Virus record (IMG/VR): IMGVR_UViG_3300032241_001969
Span: 1-30,378 of that record
DNA: 30,378 nt
DNA from: a virus
Strand: one strand, 5' to 3'
A program made the translations under genes and the position numbers. Under the pieces are notes generated by a model that had not been told where the DNA came from, searched no databases, and saw only the letters and a program-made list of their open reading frames with translations. This document shows, piece after piece, positions 13,221 to 19,204 of the stretch (positions are counted from its first letter, which is position 1; each line of letters begins with the position of its first letter).

Positions 13221-13739
13221 TTATTCTTTATAAACTGGTTTCTTCCAATTTATTTTTCTCTTTTTAATTGGTTCTTCTGGATTTCTAAAACCAGAAAATA
13301 CTTCCCATAATCTTTCTTGATGAACAAACTTAGTTAATAGACCACTTTCCATACCGTGTGCTTCTATTTCCCAAGGATGGTCCCAATAATCAATATTATC
13401 AGAATCAATTTTTAAATCGTGCCATTTACTTAGTTTCTCATTAGTGTGACCATAAGCAAATTGTTTGATGTGCACCATTTCATGTGCAATTGTTTCTAAA
13501 ATATTTGGAACTCCGATATCTGGATTAACTTCTATTAGAAACTCTCTAGGCATATTCCTAGAATTATAACCTTCAACATATGCGTAACCAAATACATCCA
13601 TATTCTTTTTGAATTTGATTACGATTGAAGTATAATCCTGCATCTGTTTAGTTAATAAACGGTCAGCATAAAACTTTGCAGCCCTATGTACATAAGGAGT
13701 AAAGTTTTTATCGGGACTTCCAACAATCTTAATAGACAT
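13221..13739 (-). CDS. Zinc metallopeptidase-like protein (HExxH)
   Basis: A 172-residue zincin-like protein. HEMVH at 86-90 is the zinc-binding HExxH motif, preceded by the usual ETIA helix; EIEAHGME at 124-131 can give the third ligand. The size and motif spacing recall SprT-like and other small phage metallopeptidases; the substrate is unknown. The start at 13739 (MSIKIVG) is chosen for AAGGAGCATCT just upstream. A consensus sigma-70 promoter lies at 13762-13790 inside the end of the deaminase gene, and a terminator follows at 13014-13045, so it can be transcribed alone and early. Confidence 0.85.
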   Translation of the reverse strand: MSIKIVGSPDKNFTPYVHRAAKFYADRLLTKQMQDYTSIVIKFKKNMDVFGYAYVEGYNSRNMPREFLIEVNPDIGVPNILETIAHEMVHIKQFAYGHTNEKLSKWHDLKIDSDNIDYWDHPWEIEAHGMESGLLTKFVHQERLWEVFSGFRNPEEPIKKRKINWKKPVYKE

Positions 13740-13761
13740 AGATGCTCCTTCAAAAGAAGCC

Positions 13762-13821
13762 ATTATACGCCTATTTAGAGTACTTGTCAACCTCTATTCC
13801 ACACTGTTGTAAAAATACAAC
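13762..13821 (-). promoter_or_regulatory. Consensus sigma-70 promoter with upstream palindrome
   Basis: Minus strand TTGACA (13790-13785), 17 bases, TATAAT (13767-13762): a perfect -35/-10 pair within the last codons of the deaminase gene. GTTGTATTTTTACAAC lies at about 13806-13821, the same palindrome as next to the internal tRNA promoter. It drives the metallopeptidase gene. Confidence 0.88.
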
Positions 13822-14262
13822 ACCATGGTTGGTTTTATAATCGTTCAAATAGAAAACCTTACGGATTCCTGCTGTAAATATTTGTTTTGCACATTCAATA
13901 CATGGAGAATGTGTCAGGAACATAACTGAACCATCTCCAGATTCACTCGACTTGGCCAGTTTAGCAATGGCATTTGCCTCGGCATGAATGACTTCGGATT
14001 TGGTTTTGGTTTTAAACCAGTTACCATTTTCAGATTGTGTATAACCTAAAGATACCATATCGGTACCTATTACTTCCTCATTCAATACAAATATTGTGTT
14101 TTCACATTCATTAGTCCAACCAGGTGGCATACCATTATAACCAATGGAAATGATTCTATCATCTTTGACAATGATAGAACCAACCTGAAGACGTTTTGCC
14201 GAACTTAATTGTGCAGTCCGTTCAGCAATATCCATGAAATAATCAATAAACTTCTGCTTCAT
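13771..14262 (-). CDS. cd: dCMP deaminase
   Basis: Zinc-dependent deaminase that turns dCMP into dUMP, feeding dTMP synthesis for phage DNA; 163 residues. The active site is visible: HAEAN at 93-97 (His93 zinc ligand, Glu95 proton shuttle) and PCIEC at 120-124 (Cys121 and Cys124 zinc ligands). VGSIIVKDDRIISIGYNGMP at 27-46 is typical of the family. The ATG lies six bases after the CCA of tRNA-Met (14269) with no recognisable ribosome site, so maturation of that tRNA would leave a nearly leaderless mRNA. Its last codons overlap the promoter of the metallopeptidase gene. Confidence 0.93.
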   Translation of the reverse strand: MKQKFIDYFMDIAERTAQLSSAKRLQVGSIIVKDDRIISIGYNGMPPGWTNECENTIFVLNEEVIGTDMVSLGYTQSENGNWFKTKTKSEVIHAEANAIAKLAKSSESGDGSVMFLTHSPCIECAKQIFTAGIRKVFYLNDYKTNHGVVFLQQCGIEVDKYSK

Positions 14263-14268
14263 AATATA

Positions 14269-14343
14269 TGGTGCGACCAGTAGGATTCGAACCTACCCCG
14301 TAAGAATTATGAGTTCTTGGCACTACCTCTATGCTATAGTCGC
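14269..14343 (-). tRNA. tRNA-Met (CAT)
   Basis: Acceptor GCGACTA/TGGTCGC, anticodon arm AAGAA CTCATAA TTCTT (anticodon CAT), T-arm GTAGG TTCGAAT CCTAC, CCA encoded. Third CAT tRNA; elongator Met or lysidine-type Ile. Confidence 0.92.
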
Positions 14344-14348
14344 TAATT

Positions 14349-14423
14349 TGGTCCGGCGTACAGGAATCGAACCCATATTCTTGGTGTAGAAGACCAGTGT
14401 ATTCTCCATTATACGAACGCCAG
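14349..14423 (-). tRNA. tRNA-Arg(TCT)
   Basis: Acceptor CTGGCGT/ACGCCGG, loop CTTCTAC (anticodon TCT), T-loop TTCGATT, CCA encoded. It starts five bases after the stop of the gene at 14429. Confidence 0.92.
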
Positions 14424-14428
14424 AGGTT

Positions 14429-14713
14429 TTATTTAGTGTAATCAACAGTATTTACATACTGTAATTTTTGACTTTCGTTCCAATCTTTCAAATAATCATT
14501 GTCTTTATCAAACAAATCTAGATAATCAATTCTTGAAATTTCACGACTTGAACTAATAACTTCATCCAGGTGTTGTTGAGAAAACTCTTTAAGTGTTTCT
14601 CCACCAGTGGCGTGAACGGTTACTTCATCCAATGCATGACCTTCTTCATCACATTCAACAACATAACGCATACGAAACATTGAAATTGTTTCAACAAGAT
14701 ATAATTTAGACAT
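14429..14713 (-). CDS. Conserved hypothetical protein, acidic
   Basis: A 94-residue acidic protein beginning MSKLYLVETISMFRMRYVVE, with a central SQQHLDEVISSSREISRIDY and C-terminal DLFDKDNDYLKDWNESQK. I recall similar short proteins near the replication genes of other T4-like phages from aquatic hosts, always without known function. Overlaps the end of the upstream gene by eight bases, with AAGGTGAG as ribosome site within it, so the two are coupled. Abuts the tRNA-Arg(TCT) gene. Confidence 0.8.
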   Translation of the reverse strand: MSKLYLVETISMFRMRYVVECDEEGHALDEVTVHATGGETLKEFSQQHLDEVISSSREISRIDYLDLFDKDNDYLKDWNESQKLQYVNTVDYTK

Positions 14714-14897
14714 TTCTCACCTTCTCCAAGGAGTCTTTACGCATCCAAAACGGAGTTTCACGAATTGCAATATTACGAAGGACAGCAACAAACTGAACGC
14801 CATCGATTTCTTTGGTTTGCTCAGGCAAAAGCCAGTAGAATTCCGATGGATTCAACTTGTTACGCATTTTGATTGGTTTGTTTTCAACTTTTTTCAT
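14706..14897 (-). CDS. Small conserved hypothetical protein
   Basis: A 63-residue basic protein (MKKVENKPIKMRNKLNPSEF, ending FWMRKDSLEKVRNV). No family is recognised. Start chosen at 14897: a promoter-like pair TTGCCA/TATACT with 17-base spacing ends only a few bases upstream, so the mRNA may be almost leaderless; no Shine-Dalgarno is seen. Longer starts (to 14987) would run through that promoter and the 24-base inverted repeat at 14921-14944. It overlaps and probably couples to the next gene. Confidence 0.65.
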   Translation of the reverse strand: MKKVENKPIKMRNKLNPSEFYWLLPEQTKEIDGVQFVAVLRNIAIRETPFWMRKDSLEKVRNV

Positions 14898-14907
14898 GAT
14901 GTTGAGA

Positions 14908-14944
14908 AGTATAACACAAGAAGGGGACTTTGGCAAGCCCCCTT
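14908..14944 (-). promoter_or_regulatory. Sigma-70-like promoter overlapped by an inverted repeat
   Basis: Minus strand -35 TTGCCA (14936-14931), 17-base spacer, -10 TATACT (14913-14908). An inverted repeat AAGGGG.CTT/AAG.CCCCTT spans 14921-14944 and covers the -35. It could be an operator or a terminator of the upstream transcript, though no T-run follows. Confidence 0.65.
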
Positions 14945-14950
14945 GGTCAA

Positions 14951-15019
14951 TTACTGGAACTTTTCTGGATAATTCAAGCGTTCCCATTCCTCATCGGTAA
15001 TGGGCCACCAATTATTCAT
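14951..15019 (-). CDS. Possible 22-residue peptide
   Basis: Frame MNNWWPITDEEWERLNYPEKFQ, whose ATG overlaps the last codons of hsp20 (…AAAAATGAATAA), a usual arrangement for translational coupling; no separate ribosome site. The composition (three Trp, acidic helix) looks protein-like, but its length forbids a firm call. It ends before the inverted repeat at 14921-14944. Confidence 0.4.
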   Translation of the reverse strand: MNNWWPITDEEWERLNYPEKFQ

Positions 15020-15452
15020 TTTTGGATTTGATACCAATTTTCTTGATAGCATCCTGTGTTTTGACGATGTTTTCCAACCAAACTTTTAACATACCGTTGG
15101 CCATTTCCGCATCTTTAATTTCAACTTTGTCGTTGATTGTGAAGACACGTTCAAAAGCACGGTTTGCAATTCCTTTGTATAGGAAATGTTCATCATCGGA
15201 GTCATCTTTTGCAACACCTTTGATGACAAGTTTGTTGCCGTCCATTGTGATTTCAATATCAGTTTTAGAGAAACCAGCAACTGCCATTTCAATGACGTAC
15301 TTGTTTTCTTTTACTTGTTTGATATTGTATGGGGGATATCCCATTGTTTTGGCTGTATGTTCTGTTGCTCTGCGTAGAGCATCAACAGTTTCTTCAAAGC
15401 CAATGAATTGACCGAACAGGTCTTTACCGAAGACATCTTTTAGATATGTCAT
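15012..15452 (-). CDS. Small heat shock protein (Hsp20/IbpA-like)
   Basis: A 146-residue ATP-independent chaperone of the alpha-crystallin family. YPPYNIKQ..ENKYVIEMAVAGFSKTDIEI is the start of the crystallin domain; LYKGIANRAFERVF and NGMLKVWL close it, very like IbpA. Hsp20 genes are known in T4-like cyanophages, where a role in protecting or assembling virion proteins has been proposed. AGGAG precedes the ATG. Upstream lie a terminator (15474-15504), a putative RNA and a TATAAATA late promoter (15609-15616), so expression may be late and depend on read-through. Confidence 0.93.
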   Translation of the reverse strand: MTYLKDVFGKDLFGQFIGFEETVDALRRATEHTAKTMGYPPYNIKQVKENKYVIEMAVAGFSKTDIEITMDGNKLVIKGVAKDDSDDEHFLYKGIANRAFERVFTINDKVEIKDAEMANGMLKVWLENIVKTQDAIKKIGIKSKNE

Positions 15453-15473
15453 TTTTTTCTCCTAAAAAGCGAG

Positions 15474-15504
15474 TTAATAAAAAGCGATACCCCGAAGGCG
15501 TATC
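15474..15504 (-). terminator. Intrinsic terminator with TTCG loop
   Basis: Minus strand GATACGCC TTCG GGGTATC (one bulged G) followed by a CGCTTTTTATT tail. It lies between the late promoter at 15609-15616 and hsp20, and would define the 3' end of the RNA described here. Confidence 0.75.
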
Positions 15505-15602
15505 TATTTCCAGCTTACTTTATACTGGACCAACTAACGAGTGGTAGTGAAATCTCTCGGACGCCTTTTACCGTGAACGTCAAACAGCCCTAAGGTGGGC
15601 CT
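15505..15602 (-). ncRNA. Possible late-expressed structured RNA
   Basis: About 130 bases from the predicted late start near 15602 to the terminator, with no ATG in any frame. Stems visible on the minus strand: CAGgCCC/GGGCTG at the 5' end, GACG/CGTC next, and CCAG/CTGG before the terminator. It has its own promoter and terminator but no coding potential; it could also be a leader of hsp20. Confidence 0.5.
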
Positions 15603-15608
15603 GTTTTA

Positions 15609-15616
15609 TATTTATA
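15609..15616 (-). promoter_or_regulatory. T4-type late promoter
   Basis: TATAAATA on the minus strand, starting at the stop codon of regA and pointing to the putative RNA and hsp20. Confidence 0.8.
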
Positions 15617-16016
15617 CTTTCTTTTTTGATCCTATATTGTATTTCGGTACTAATTGCCACTCATGTTTTTCTTTGTGAGAAATAATCTTGACTTGGCTAA
15701 TGAAGATTGGTTCAGGAACTTGAATCTGAGATTCATTAATAACTTTCACCAAACCCCAATCTTGTAACAACTTAACAATAGCATTTCTACGAGACAAATC
15801 ATTCTCGGTTAAATCGGTTGGTTTACCATCCAATGCAAACAATTCTTTAAAATGAACGATGTAATACTTACCTTGCTTATGTAAAATGTGGCAAGATTGG
15901 AAAAGTGTTTTATCTTTCTTAGATGCTACGCCGATTCTTGTTAGAGTTTCACGGACCTTTAAAAAATCATCAGCTTCAGTTAGTGTAACTTCAACTAGGT
16001 CTTGTATTCCTATCAT
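15612..16016 (-). CDS. regA: RegA translational repressor
   Basis: RNA-binding protein that represses translation of many early T4 mRNAs by covering their start regions; 134 residues (T4: 122). Aligns by eye with T4 RegA: DDFLKVRETLTRIGVASKKDKTLFQSCHIL, KYYIVHFKELFALDGK, RRNAIVKLLQDWGLV and KHEWQLVPKYNIG. Overlaps the end of gene 62 by 26 bases, with GGAG inside that gene as ribosome site. The order 44-62-regA matches T4 apart from the inserted oxygenase gene. Confidence 0.95.
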   Translation of the reverse strand: MIGIQDLVEVTLTEADDFLKVRETLTRIGVASKKDKTLFQSCHILHKQGKYYIVHFKELFALDGKPTDLTENDLSRRNAIVKLLQDWGLVKVINESQIQVPEPIFISQVKIISHKEKHEWQLVPKYNIGSKKKV

Positions 16017-16401
16017 TATTCACTCCGCCTTTATTTGTTTTTGCTTTTATTTCAGCGATTTGTTCATCATCAAGAATACGCAATGCTTCTTTGGCCTTTT
16101 CGTTGGAGTAACCAAAATACTGCTTGACACATTCTATATCCTTTAAGACCTCGGCTTTTTGCCATGGTTGAAACTTACGTTTCATTGGTCTGATTGTATT
16201 TAGAAGATACTGGTATTGCATATCGGAATCTAAGTCTGGATATAGATTCATTTCGTTTGCATACAATATACAATCCATGTGAAAAGATAAAGCACGATTG
16301 ACCACAAACTTGTTATAGTCTTTGTAATCATCTTCAGTTTCAAATACATTCTTCTTGGTTTGAAGGATAGACGGAATGACTTCTTTAAATAAATCTGGCA
16401 T
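15991..16401 (-). CDS. 62: Clamp loader small subunit (gp62)
   Basis: Partner of gp44 in the complex that loads the gp45 clamp; 136 residues, shorter than T4 gp62 (187), as I recall for relatives from aquatic T4-like phages. Identified by position directly before regA and by VVNRALSFHMDCILYANEMN, YQYLLNTIRPMKRKFQPW and DIECVKQYFGYSNEKAKEAL. Start MPDLFKEVIPS at 16401 lies one base after the stop of the upstream gene; an earlier start at 16452 would overlap it by 50 bases. No strong ribosome site, so coupling is likely. Confidence 0.88.
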   Translation of the reverse strand: MPDLFKEVIPSILQTKKNVFETEDDYKDYNKFVVNRALSFHMDCILYANEMNLYPDLDSDMQYQYLLNTIRPMKRKFQPWQKAEVLKDIECVKQYFGYSNEKAKEALRILDDEQIAEIKAKTNKGGVNNDRNTRPS

Positions 16402-16402
16402 A

Positions 16403-17068
16403 TTACATTGGAATTGGAATGAAGTTTCCTGAAACGGAGATTCTGTAATCATCTGTACCGTAAAAAGGATAGACCATGTGAATCATATGTGCTGGAAACA
16501 AAAGCATAGTGTTCTCATATTTTGAATCAGCTTCAACAGGAAATTGTCTTTGTTGACCCAAAACATCATTATATAATATGTTGAAAACACCAGCTGAAGG
16601 TATGTTAGATTTTACACCGGGAGAAATCTTTTGCAATTCCTTAATATCATAAGGAACTTTAATCCAGATAACAAAACTACAAAGACCACTATGAACATGT
16701 GGTGGGTTAAATTCATGTTTTTCTTGAAAATTAACCCAAATGCTATCAAGATTGGCTCGATGTGTCATTTTGATTTCATCTGGAATCATATGAGGATGTA
16801 ACTTAAAATATTCCATAAAAAATGGATTAAGCAATTCTGCCATATGTTTGTGTGTGGCCGGTGAAACTCCGAACTCTTTTCTTATGTTCCCAGCAAGTTT
16901 TTTATTGAAGACCTCATACTTATTTTTTGCTGTCTCAAAGTCTAATTTCATAGTCTCAATATCGTCAAGCAAAGGACGCAATTCTTCATCAGTAAATTTG
17001 GTTTTAATTAAACCAAAATTAGGAAGAACCAATTCTTCATATTTTTTTCCACTTTTTGTTTTTCTCAT
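16403..17068 (-). CDS. 2OG-Fe(II) oxygenase-like protein inside the clamp-loader operon
   Basis: A 221-residue protein with the double-stranded beta-helix signature of 2-oxoglutarate/iron oxygenases (2OG-FeII_Oxy_5-like). WVNFQEKHEFNPPHVHSG at 111-128 supplies His124/His126; FPAHMIHMVYPF at 191-202 supplies His197; and DDYRISVSGNF puts Arg209 where 2-oxoglutarate is bound. Such enzymes hydroxylate proteins, nucleic acids or small molecules; the substrate here is unknown. The N-terminal ~90 residues are largely helical. The ATG overlaps the gp44 stop (ATGA), and gp62 starts one base after its end, so it is expressed with the clamp loader. T4 has no gene at this place. Confidence 0.82.
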   Translation of the reverse strand: MRKTKSGKKYEELVLPNFGLIKTKFTDEELRPLLDDIETMKLDFETAKNKYEVFNKKLAGNIRKEFGVSPATHKHMAELLNPFFMEYFKLHPHMIPDEIKMTHRANLDSIWVNFQEKHEFNPPHVHSGLCSFVIWIKVPYDIKELQKISPGVKSNIPSAGVFNILYNDVLGQQRQFPVEADSKYENTMLLFPAHMIHMVYPFYGTDDYRISVSGNFIPIPM

Positions 17069-17997
17069 TTGAACTCACAGTCTACCATAATTTCTGTTAA
17101 ACAAGCAATCATATTGATTTCATGATCCGGCACAAATGCAGCCTGATATTGATACTTAGCCAAGTGTAGAACCAATTGAGGAACCGAGTTCGGTTGCAAT
17201 AGTTCATAAAGACCATCATAAATCTTACGATAGATTTTTGCAGGATCATTGTCCAAGTTTTGTGTTACCCATTTACGAGCACCAGCAAAATCTTTAGACT
17301 TCAAAGATTTGATAAGGTCAGTCAGTTGAACATCAGCAACAGAGCCGAGAATACCTTTATCGATACTACCAGAAACACCATATCGTTGAAGTTCATTCAA
17401 AATACGGCGATTGTCTGGAAAGTGTTTGGTGATGATGGCAGCAACTACATCTTTTTCGTATGTGATATTTTCTTGTGTAAGAATACCCTCAACACGCTTG
17501 AAGAAAGCGGTTGCCATCTTGGCTTTAGAACCATTCAACTTGAAGTCAATGCAAGTGCAACGAGAGTGAATAGGATCAATAATCCGATTCTTAAAGTTAC
17601 AGGTGAATATGAACGAACAATTGTTAGAAAATTCTTCAATGGATGCACGTAGGATCGCTTGTGCATTAGGTGTAAGATAGTCTGCCTCATCAAGAATGAT
17701 GACCTTACGGCCACCCATCAAAGAAACGGACGATGCATAATTTTTAATCTTAACACGGATAGTATCAACACCGTTCTCATCAGAACCGTTGATTACGATA
17801 TAGTCACAACCGACTTCTTCACACAAAGCCTTTGCAACTGTGGTTTTACCAACACCGGCAGAACCAGACAACAAGAGATTGGGAATCTCTTTCCTGTTAA
17901 CATATTCCTGAAAAGTTGTTTTCAAAGAATCGGGAAGGATACAGTCTTCAATCTTTTTAGGACGATACTTTTCCACCCACAACATGTGATTCGACAT
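17065..17997 (-). CDS. 44: Clamp loader AAA+ ATPase (gp44)
   Basis: ATPase subunit of the sliding clamp loader, 310 residues (T4: 319). LWVEKYRPKKIEDCILP opens the protein as in all loaders. Walker A is GSAGVGKTT at 45-53, Walker B ILDEAD at 101-106, and the arginine-finger SRC lies at 145-147. A helical collar domain forms the C-terminus. GAGG seven bases before the ATG. All catalytic residues are present. Followed by the oxygenase gene and gene 62. Confidence 0.96.
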   Translation of the reverse strand: MSNHMLWVEKYRPKKIEDCILPDSLKTTFQEYVNRKEIPNLLLSGSAGVGKTTVAKALCEEVGCDYIVINGSDENGVDTIRVKIKNYASSVSLMGGRKVIILDEADYLTPNAQAILRASIEEFSNNCSFIFTCNFKNRIIDPIHSRCTCIDFKLNGSKAKMATAFFKRVEGILTQENITYEKDVVAAIITKHFPDNRRILNELQRYGVSGSIDKGILGSVADVQLTDLIKSLKSKDFAGARKWVTQNLDNDPAKIYRKIYDGLYELLQPNSVPQLVLHLAKYQYQAAFVPDHEINMIACLTEIMVDCEFK

Positions 17998-18029
17998 TCA
18001 ATAACCTCATAATATAAAAATTCATTGTA

Positions 18030-18377
18030 TCAGATTCTACGCCACTGGTCAAGTTCTTTGACGTATAATTTACCATCAGGACCAGGAACAATATTCACCT
18101 GAACTTTTTTCTCTGTACCAGGTTTATATGTTGGTCCTATACCCATAACATACATGTTTGTTCCAAGGTATTTCATTGGCGGCAGTTCTTCACCGTATGT
18201 TGCACTCAATTGCAACACAGGTTTACTATCAATCTGTTTTTGTAGTTCTTCGGAAGGAATCTCGTCTTGTTTATATACAATACGTTCTTTCACTTCCTTG
18301 TAACCTTCAATACCAGCAACAAGTAGGCCAGAAAGGCCTAATGTTTTGGCAAAAGACCTACGAGTTGCTTTTTCCAT
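18030..18377 (-). CDS. Protein with twin-arginine (Tat) signal-like N-terminus
   Basis: A 115-residue protein whose start MEKATRRSFAKTLGLSGLLV fits the Tat motif (S/T)RRxFxK followed by a moderately hydrophobic segment. The rest (KQDEIPSEELQKQ, LSATYGEELPPMKYLGTNMY, VNIVPGPDGKLYVKELDQWRRI) is not recognised. The ATG at 18377 follows AAGG and overlaps the previous gene by 20 bases. It lies between genes 44 and 45, where an exported folded protein is unexpected. Alternatively the segment is a simple membrane anchor, or the match is by chance. Confidence 0.75.
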   Translation of the reverse strand: MEKATRRSFAKTLGLSGLLVAGIEGYKEVKERIVYKQDEIPSEELQKQIDSKPVLQLSATYGEELPPMKYLGTNMYVMGIGPTYKPGTEKKVQVNIVPGPDGKLYVKELDQWRRI

Positions 18378-18744
18378 TTTTAGTGACCTTCTTTGCAGGT
18401 GCTTTTGCAACAGTTTTACGTGGTGTACGTTTCTTTGCAACAGGTTTTACTGTTTCAGTGACTTGTTCAACTTGTGTATCAGTCAAAGCACCATCGTCTT
18501 TTTCATACTTTGGTTCTTCAACAAATTTAATAGTAGCACTACCAATGGTTCCTGGCATAGGAATTGAGTTACCTACCAATTCTTCTTCTTTGAAAGCATC
18601 TTCAATTTGTTGTGATGTTGGAGATTCAATCAATTCATATGCAACAGGGGTTTCTGTCTTTTCAGGACCCAATTGAACCAAAGGTGGTTCTGGTTGTTTT
18701 TCTACAGGTTTTGACTTGAATAGTCCAAATATTTTACTTAACAT
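18358..18744 (-). CDS. Hypothetical protein with basic tail
   Basis: A 128-residue protein of unknown function. MLSKIFGLFKSKPVEKQPEP opens with a short amphipathic helix and a Pro/Glu linker; the middle is acidic (QIEDAFKEEELVG); the last 30 residues are a lysine-rich, histone-like tail (KKRTPRKTVAKAPAKKVTKNGK). The tail suggests nucleic-acid binding. Start at 18744 overlaps the stop region of the upstream DsbA-like gene by 11 bases, and its end overlaps the next gene by 20. Confidence 0.75.
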   Translation of the reverse strand: MLSKIFGLFKSKPVEKQPEPPLVQLGPEKTETPVAYELIESPTSQQIEDAFKEEELVGNSIPMPGTIGSATIKFVEEPKYEKDDGALTDTQVEQVTETVKPVAKKRTPRKTVAKAPAKKVTKNGKSNS

Positions 18745-19012
18745 CTTTAATGCTTTCAAAAAGTGCTTCGAATTCTTTAAATTCAGCAACCTCTTCGGTT
18801 AAGGATTGATTGTACTGAACTTTTGCCATACGCCGAATAATTTTCTTAGGAATCTTGAGTTCATCGTGAGCAAGACTTAAAACATCCGACATAGATTGTG
18901 AAGTGGCCTTGATTCTGGCCATACACACAACAATCTCCTCTATGTATCCTTTGAGGGACTTAAGTTGTTTTTCGTCAAAAGTTCCGTATAGTGTTTGTAC
19001 CTGATTAACCAT
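18734..19012 (-). CDS. DsbA-like late-transcription DNA-binding protein (tentative)
   Basis: A 92-residue helical protein. The C-terminal two thirds resemble T4 DsbA, a small dsDNA-binding protein acting near late promoters: LAHDELKIPKKIIRRMAKVQY and EFKEFEALFESI against T4 RAKDELGVDGKMFNRLLALYH and ETEEVVELYDAVF. The match is by pattern, from memory, not by search. Its place next to gene 45, whose product activates late transcription, fits. It overlaps the gene upstream by eight bases. Confidence 0.55.
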   Translation of the reverse strand: MVNQVQTLYGTFDEKQLKSLKGYIEEIVVCMARIKATSQSMSDVLSLAHDELKIPKKIIRRMAKVQYNQSLTEEVAEFKEFEALFESIKDVK

Positions 19013-19202
19013 TTTTCAATTCTCCTTGAATTTTACCTACAACAGACAACAAATCTTCTGTTGTCGGGATTGGTCCTGTGGCCAATCCAATAAGTGTAAT
19101 GTCATCACCTTCTAGATTTTGGTTACTGACAACAAAAATTACATGTTTAGGATTGAACCAAACAGATTTTTTTGTTTGTGCATCAATTATAGGAATTAAC
19201 AT
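19005..19202 (-). CDS. Small hypothetical protein next to gp45
   Basis: A 65-residue beta-rich protein: LIPIIDAQTKKSVWFNPKHVIFVVS, then DDITLIGLATGPIPTTEDLLSVVGKIQGEL. No family recognised. The ATG lies two bases after the gp45 stop without a clear ribosome site, so it is probably translated by coupling. Co-expression with gp45 suggests a replication or late-transcription accessory role, which is inference only. Confidence 0.75.
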   Translation of the reverse strand: MLIPIIDAQTKKSVWFNPKHVIFVVSNQNLEGDDITLIGLATGPIPTTEDLLSVVGKIQGELKNG

Positions 19203-19204
19203 GA

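Noticed and set aside
13167-13310. Plus-strand 47-residue frame with AAGGA upstream, antisense to the metallopeptidase gene
   Set aside because: Very hydrophobic/aromatic AT-driven composition, lies antisense to a supported gene, no promoter seen; kept only as a note.
15540-15602. Resemblance to a glutamine riboswitch (GACGTTCAC and GTCC segments)
   Set aside because: The conserved GGAAGTAGG core and the proper order of elements are missing.
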